In this document: positions 59,971 through 64,000 of the stretch, one piece after another
How the letters are laid out: each line of letters begins with the position of its first letter
Numbering within the stretch: the first letter of the stretch is position 1
Assembly: GCA_947459215.1 (NCBI GenBank)
Contig: CANHCQ010000003.1
Location: 1-64,000, forward strand
Source: Phycisphaerales bacterium
Lineage (GTDB): Bacteria > Planctomycetota > Phycisphaerae > Phycisphaerales > UBA1924
DNA: 64,000 nt
Direction: 5' to 3'
The notes under the pieces: model-generated
Told to the model about the DNA's origin: nothing
What the model saw: the letters and a program-made list of their open reading frames with translations, nothing else
The model's database searches: none
Program-made: the position numbers and the translations under genes

Positions 59971-60441
59971 TTACCCGCCGCGGACGATGGCTTCGCGGGC
60001 GGCGACGGCCAGTTGATCGCAGCGTTCGTTCTCGGGGTGCTCGTTGTGGCCGCGGACCCAGTGGAAGCGGAGGGTGTGCTTGGATTTGAGGGCGTCGAGT
60101 TCCTGCCAGAGGTCCTGGTTCTTCACGGGTTTCTTGTCGGCGGTGCGCCAGCCGCGTTTCTTCCAGGATTCCATCCATTCCTTCAGCCCGTTGAGCACGT
60201 ACTGGGAATCGCTGAAGATGTCGACTTCGGCGGATTCCTTCAGTGCTTCGAGGCCGCGGATGACGGCGATGAGTTCCATGCGGTTGTTGGTGGTTTCGAG
60301 TTCGCCGCCGGCTTGTTCGCGTTCCTTGCCGCTGACGGGATGGCGGAGGATGTAGGCCCAGCCACCGGGTCCGGGGTTGCCGGAACAGGCGCCGTCGGTG
60401 TAGAGCTCGACGTGGACTTTTTTCGTCTCGGCCGCGCTCAC
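59971..60441 (-). CDS. rnhA: Ribonuclease HI
   Basis: The 156-residue endonuclease cleaves RNA in RNA/DNA hybrids. Catalytic carboxylates are visible: aspartate in [20 protein letters not shown], glutamate in [19 protein letters not shown], aspartate in [14 protein letters not shown] and aspartate in [12 protein letters not shown], and the flap histidine in [14 protein letters not shown] overlaps the stop of the glycogen synthase gene by 4 nt. Confidence 0.97.
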   Translation of the reverse strand: MSAAETKKVHVELYTDGACSGNPGPGGWAYILRHPVSGKEREQAGGELETTNNRMELIAVIRGLEALKESAEVDIFSDSQYVLNGLKEWMESWKKRGWRTADKKPVKNQDLWQELDALKSKHTLRFHWVRGHNEHPENERCDQLAVAAREAIVRGG

Positions 60442-62345
60442 GATGCGGCACCCAGAAGCCCGGAGAGGCCACCGCCGCCGCCGGCGAAGAAGCGTTCGAC
60501 CGCTTTGTCATGGGCCTCGTGATAGGCGGGGCCGAGGTGGGACCAATCGAAATCCCAGGAGCGGCGGTCCACGGCGTTGCGCAGTGCGATGCGTTCGCGG
60601 CGGTCCATGCGGCAGAAGTCGAGCAGGCGGGCGGTGAGGTCGGCCGCGGCGTCGTGCATGCTTCGGCCGCGTCGGCGCAGGACGGTGAGGCCCCACTCGT
60701 CGTGGCCGAGGTGGTGCTCGGCGACGTAGCGGCCGAAGCCCGCGAGATCGCTGGTGACGCTGGGCACGCCCATCGCGATGCACTCGAGCGGCGTATATCC
60801 CCAGGGTTCGTAGCTGCCGGGGAAAAGGCCCATGTGGCAGCCGCGGACGAACTGGTCGTATTCCATGCCCCAGAGCGGGTTGGCAGGGTTGATGAACTCG
60901 GGGTGATAGACGATCTTCACCGGGTCCTCGGGGCGGTTGATGAGGCCGAGCTGGCGGAGCTGGGCGAGCACGGGATCGTCGGCGTCGTTCTCGAGGATGT
61001 GCGTGACGACCATCGGCAGGCAGTGCTGCTTCATCGCCTGCTGCGTGCGGCGATATCGCAGCGTCCAGTATTCATCGAGCAGGTCGTCGAGTCGGAGCTT
61101 CTCGCCCGCGGCGGCCCGCTTGTAGAGTTTGCCGGAGACGCCCTCGGTGATGTTCTCGCAGACGCGGCGGAGCTCGTTCATCACGCCGCGTTTCTCGAGG
61201 GCGAGCGGGTTGAGGCTGCGGGTCGCTTTGGCGGTGACGATGAAGAAGACGACGGTCTTGTCGATGCGATTGGCCTTCATCTCGAGGTTGAGACGGGCCA
61301 TGGATTCGAGGCAGACGTCAAAGCCCTTGTTGCGGGGCTCGTAGCGGCCGGAGGTGAAGAAGTAGAGCGTCTTGTCGAGGTCGAAGGAGTAGCTGGGGAA
61401 GAAGTGGCCCATCACGAACTGATGGATGCGGTCTTTGTAGTCCGCGTGGGCCTGCTGCTGCTCGTGGGCGAGGTTGTAGTGGGCGACGTTGAGGCCGTTG
61501 GGGGTGACGACATCAACGGGACGGCCGAGGAGCGCGGCGCATTCTTCTGCGGTGACGGACGACACCGTCGTGAAGACGTGCGAGCCGTGGGCGCAGGCGC
61601 GTTCGATCTTGTGCTGGGTGTTGATGTTGAACTTCTTGGCCCATTCGGCGTCGTTCCAGTCGTAGAGGCGGTCGTAGAAGTTGTCGAGGGCCGAGGCCAT
61701 GTAGCGGCCGAGCAGCGTGGCGTGGGTCGTGAAGACCGTCGCGACGGGCAGGTTCTGGCGGCGGATCATGGGGATGGCGAGTCCGGCCATCCATTCGTGG
61801 AAGTGGGCGATGAGGACGCGGGGCGAGGTCTTGCCTGCGGCGCTCGAGGTGCCGCCGGAGGAGCTGCGCTGCTCGGAGAGAGCTTCGAGCAGGCGGCGGG
61901 TGGCGTCGGCGAAGGTGACGACGCCGTCGATGAGCCAGTCGCTGCCGGGGGTTTCGATCCCGTGGTGCTCCCAGAGGCCGTACTTGATCTCGCCGAGCTT
62001 GGCGGGCGGCACCCAGTGCTCGATGAGCAGCACTCGTGGGCGTCCGGGGACAAGCCAGCGGCCGTGGTGCACTTTGAGGCCCTGGGCGGCGAGCTGCTCG
62101 ATGGCGCGGCCGATCCAGCCGGCGGGGCGGGTTTCCTCGAACTCGACGCTGGCCTTGGCCTCGTTGTAGGGCCCGATGAGGGTGTAGCGATCGCCCCAGC
62201 GCTCCATCATGAGGGGGAGTTTGGAGCGGATGACCTGATAGATGCCGCCGAGCTGGTTGCAGACCTCCCAGGCGATCTCGAAGAGATGCGCCCCCTCGTT
62301 CCGCGAGGACTCGTCGAGCTCGATCTTGGGAGAAGCGTCGGCCAT
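60438..62345 (-). CDS. Eukaryote-type glycogen synthase (GT3 family)
   Basis: The 635-residue enzyme extends alpha-1,4-glucans from a UDP-sugar. It matches fungal/animal glycogen synthase (GT3) instead of bacterial GlgA (GT5): [94 protein letters not shown] and [20 protein letters not shown]. It forms a coupled pair with rnhA (ATGA overlap), which is probably only co-transcription. Confidence 0.92.
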   Translation of the reverse strand: MADASPKIELDESSRNEGAHLFEIAWEVCNQLGGIYQVIRSKLPLMMERWGDRYTLIGPYNEAKASVEFEETRPAGWIGRAIEQLAAQGLKVHHGRWLVPGRPRVLLIEHWVPPAKLGEIKYGLWEHHGIETPGSDWLIDGVVTFADATRRLLEALSEQRSSSGGTSSAAGKTSPRVLIAHFHEWMAGLAIPMIRRQNLPVATVFTTHATLLGRYMASALDNFYDRLYDWNDAEWAKKFNINTQHKIERACAHGSHVFTTVSSVTAEECAALLGRPVDVVTPNGLNVAHYNLAHEQQQAHADYKDRIHQFVMGHFFPSYSFDLDKTLYFFTSGRYEPRNKGFDVCLESMARLNLEMKANRIDKTVVFFIVTAKATRSLNPLALEKRGVMNELRRVCENITEGVSGKLYKRAAAGEKLRLDDLLDEYWTLRYRRTQQAMKQHCLPMVVTHILENDADDPVLAQLRQLGLINRPEDPVKIVYHPEFINPANPLWGMEYDQFVRGCHMGLFPGSYEPWGYTPLECIAMGVPSVTSDLAGFGRYVAEHHLGHDEWGLTVLRRRGRSMHDAAADLTARLLDFCRMDRRERIALRNAVDRRSWDFDWSHLGPAYHEAHDKAVERFFAGGGGGLSGLLGAAS

Positions 62346-62436
62346 GGCGCGAGTGTACAGGGGTTCGATGGTACGGGTCGGGGGCGTGCGAGTCGCGTCG
62401 GACGTCTTTCAACTCACCCGAAGGACTTGAAGAGGG

Positions 62437-62630
62437 GATGAACCACAAGAGGCACAGAGGCACAGAGAGGGGATCACTTTGGAAAGAGCTTGGGCGGCGG
62501 TCAAGCCGGCGCTGCTTGGCCTTGATCTGAAAGAATCTTGCTTTCCTCGAGCCCTTCGAGTGCTTACAGACCCGGGAGTTGAACCGTTAATTCATGCCTC
62601 TCGGTGCCTCTGTGCCTCTTGTGGTTCATC
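62437..62630. repeat. Inverted-repeat element with AGAGGCAC octamer arms (MITE-like)
   Basis: Arms 62437-62470 and 62597-62630 are 34-nt inverted copies with one mismatch, built from AGAGGCAC octamers and ending in GTGGTTCATC. The 126-bp interior shows no gene. It fills the divergent promoter region between glycogen synthase and purL. Confidence 0.9.
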
Positions 62631-62731
62631 CCTCTTCCTACACTGGGCCCGTGAGCACGACTCCCTCCGCCGCTGGGACCGCCCGCACGCCGATCGAGGT
62701 GCATCACGCGCAAAATCAACCGGATGGATCG

Positions 62732-64000
62732 ATGCGGGTGCATCGTGTCGAAGTCAGGCCGCGGACGGAGTCCTTGGATGCTCGCGGCCACAGCGTGGCG
62801 AAGAGCGCCAAGGGTCTGGGGCTTGGCGTCGGGGGCGTGCGTTCGGCCCGGGTGTATCTGATCGAGGCCATGCTGTCGGCACCGGAGCTTGAACGCGTCG
62901 CCGGCGCGCTGCTGGCGGATCCCGTCACCGAGATTGCGACAGTGGGATCGTCGGCGGTCGGGAGCGCGGCGGTGGTGGAAGTTCATCCGCTGCCGGGTGT
63001 GATGGATCCCGCGGCACAATCGGTGGAACTCGGGATCCGCGACCTCTTGGGCTGGCCCAAGGACCGCGCCCTCGCCGTGTCCACGGGCAGCCGCTACGAC
63101 CTCGCCGGGCTGGCCAAGGCCGATGCCGAGTTCCTGGCGCGGCGGCTGCTGTTCAATCCGGCGATCCAGGCTCTGCACTTTGGGCCGTTCCAGCCAACGA
63201 GCCTGCCCAAGGGTCACGCGTACTCGCCGAAGCTGCGGCACATCGCGATCCGCGATCTGAACGATGATCAGTTGATGAAGATGTCGCGCGAGGCGCACTT
63301 GTTCCTGAGCCTGGACGAGATGCGGGCGGTGCGGGACGAATACCGCACGCTGGGCCGCGACCCGACGGACATCGAGCTCGAGACCATCGCGCAGACGTGG
63401 TCGGAGCATTGTGTGCATAAGACGTTGAAGAGTCGGATTCGGTATCGAAGTGGCGCAGTGGCAGAGTGGCAGAGTGGCACAGGCGATCGCACGACTTCGC
63501 CTGGTCACACTTCGCCGCTTCGCCACTCTGCCACTCTGCCACTCTCCGCCGACCCCCTCTGCTTCCATTCCCGCCCCGGTCACACGATCCTGCCCGACGG
63601 CACGGTCGAGATTGACAACCTGCTGAAGTCCACCGTCGCGGCGGCGACGCATGAGTTGATCGCCGAAGGAATCGACTGGACGCTCTCGGTCTTCAAGGAC
63701 AACTCGGGCGTCATCGCGTTCGATGACCAGTTTGGCGTCTGCATCAAGGTGGAGACGCACAACCACCCGTCGGCGATCGAGCCGTACGGCGGGAGCGCCA
63801 CGGGCATCGGCGGCTGCATTCGCGATGTCATCGGAACGGGGCTGGGTGCGAAGCCGATCGCGAGCACGGATGTGTTTTGTGTGGCGACGCCGAGCGCTTG
63901 GGCGGAATCGACGACACGCGTGTTTGCCGATCCGATTGACGATCTCCGCCATTCGCGAGCCGCAAATGCCCTCACGGCGGCCATGATCCAAGGGGATCAG
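62732..64000 (+). CDS. purL: Phosphoribosylformylglycinamidine synthase, PurS-PurS-PurL fusion (C-terminus outside window)
   Basis: 423 codons are visible to the window edge. Residues 1-75 and 90-165 look like two tandem PurS domains (MRVHRVEVRPRTESLDARGH; VVEVHPLPGVMDPAAQSVEL). The PurL catalytic part follows, with IAQTWSEHCVHKTLKSRIRY at about 219, FGVCIKVETHNHPSAIEPYG and SATGIGGCIRDV. It makes FGAM from FGAR, ATP and glutamine-derived ammonia in purine synthesis. About 32 residues near 240-272 are a translated inverted repeat. GTG at 62651 would add 27 poorly conserved residues, so ATG at 62732 is preferred. Confidence 0.92.
   Translation, partial: MRVHRVEVRPRTESLDARGHSVAKSAKGLGLGVGGVRSARVYLIEAMLSAPELERVAGALLADPVTEIATVGSSAVGSAAVVEVHPLPGVMDPAAQSVELGIRDLLGWPKDRALAVSTGSRYDLAGLAKADAEFLARRLLFNPAIQALHFGPFQPTSLPKGHAYSPKLRHIAIRDLNDDQLMKMSREAHLFLSLDEMRAVRDEYRTLGRDPTDIELETIAQTWSEHCVHKTLKSRIRYRSGAVAEWQSGTGDRTTSPGHTSPLRHSATLPLSADPLCFHSRPGHTILPDGTVEIDNLLKSTVAAATHELIAEGIDWTLSVFKDNSGVIAFDDQFGVCIKVETHNHPSAIEPYGGSATGIGGCIRDVIGTGLGAKPIASTDVFCVATPSAWAESTTRVFADPIDDLRHSRAANALTAAMIQGDQ
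63450..63545. repeat. Inverted octamer repeat inserted in frame in purL
   Basis: GTGGCAGA octamers at 63450-63480 face GCCACTCT copies at 63521-63545, with an inner stem CAGGCGA/TCGCCTG. About 96 bp, a multiple of three, and the purL frame stays open. Confidence 0.88.

Noticed and set aside
57614-60016. 800-codon open frame on the plus strand
   Set aside because: It is antisense to pilT, the SGNH gene and the end region of rnhA, and shows no domain or start signal.
60510-62441. 643-codon open frame antisense to glycogen synthase
   Set aside because: The opposite strand encodes a complete GT3 enzyme; valine/alanine/glycine/aspartate-rich shadow.

Overview
The window is about 64 kb of GC-rich chromosomal DNA. 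The gene content points to a planctomycete of the class Phycisphaerae. Supporting traits are a CysA-type rhodanese, several DUF1559-like prepilins with the AFTLIEL start, ECF sigma/Ser-Thr kinase pairs, a eukaryote-type (GT3) glycogen synthase, split type IV pilus loci and very many palindromic or octamer-repeat insertions inside and between genes. The taxonomic call is inference from these traits; no rRNA gene is present.

Layout. (1) 1-6609 is an integrated mobile element, cut by the left window edge. It carries a tyrosine integrase, an XRE-type regulator, a TOPRIM/AAA replication protein, two excisionase-like HTH proteins, a DUF5681-like protein and no capsid genes. Its right end is a copy of a tRNA 3' end followed by the tRNA's own terminator. 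A 350-bp array of conserved 19-nt boxes, each followed by a 19-nt hairpin whose stem differs from unit to unit but stays paired, lies at 4335-4690 and is the most unusual structure in the window. (2) 7018-13273 is a five-gene tricarboxylate operon (citrate synthase/citryl-CoA lyase family, HD-domain protein, fused aconitase, isocitrate/isopropylmalate dehydrogenase family, MmgE/PrpD). The first four genes are coupled by 4-nt overlaps. (3) 13293-21405 holds superoxide dismutase, a primary-like sigma factor, a PilT-type ATPase, a membrane-anchored PilB-like protein with degenerate nucleotide motifs, and a CvpA-like protein. (4) 21531-27411 is a leftward housekeeping operon: tRNA-Gln, glmU-N, prs, rplY, pth, rpsF, ssb, rplI. 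(5) 27878-34748 is a leftward run: DUF3303, B12-binding-fold protein, rhodanese, a 34-aa peptide, cysteine synthase, two envelope proteins and ubiE/menG.

(6) 34957-39406 has an M48 lipoprotein protease and a sigma factor/transmembrane kinase pair. (7) 39600-44737 is a stress and membrane cluster: SMR pump, HMA-like, DUF892, YqjD/YqjE-like small membrane proteins, desaturase, DoxX. (8) 44876-49101 is accessory DNA: a protein partly built from translated palindromic repeats, then a visibly less GC-rich group (MauE-like, two exported proteins, one of them cysteine-rich, and a prepilin). (9) 49299-51760 has fumarylacetoacetase and a linked conserved protein. (10) 52050-58750 is the main pilus/pseudopilus operon (GspJ-, PilX-, PilV-like, PilC, PilT). 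(11) 58967-64000 has an SGNH protein, RNase HI, GT3 glycogen synthase and the 5' part of a PurS-PurS-PurL fusion that carries an in-frame repeat insertion.

Coding density is high and long antisense open frames are common because of the GC content; these were discarded. Start codons were moved inward wherever a ribosome binding site, domain boundary or operon overlap argued for it, including GTG and TTG starts.
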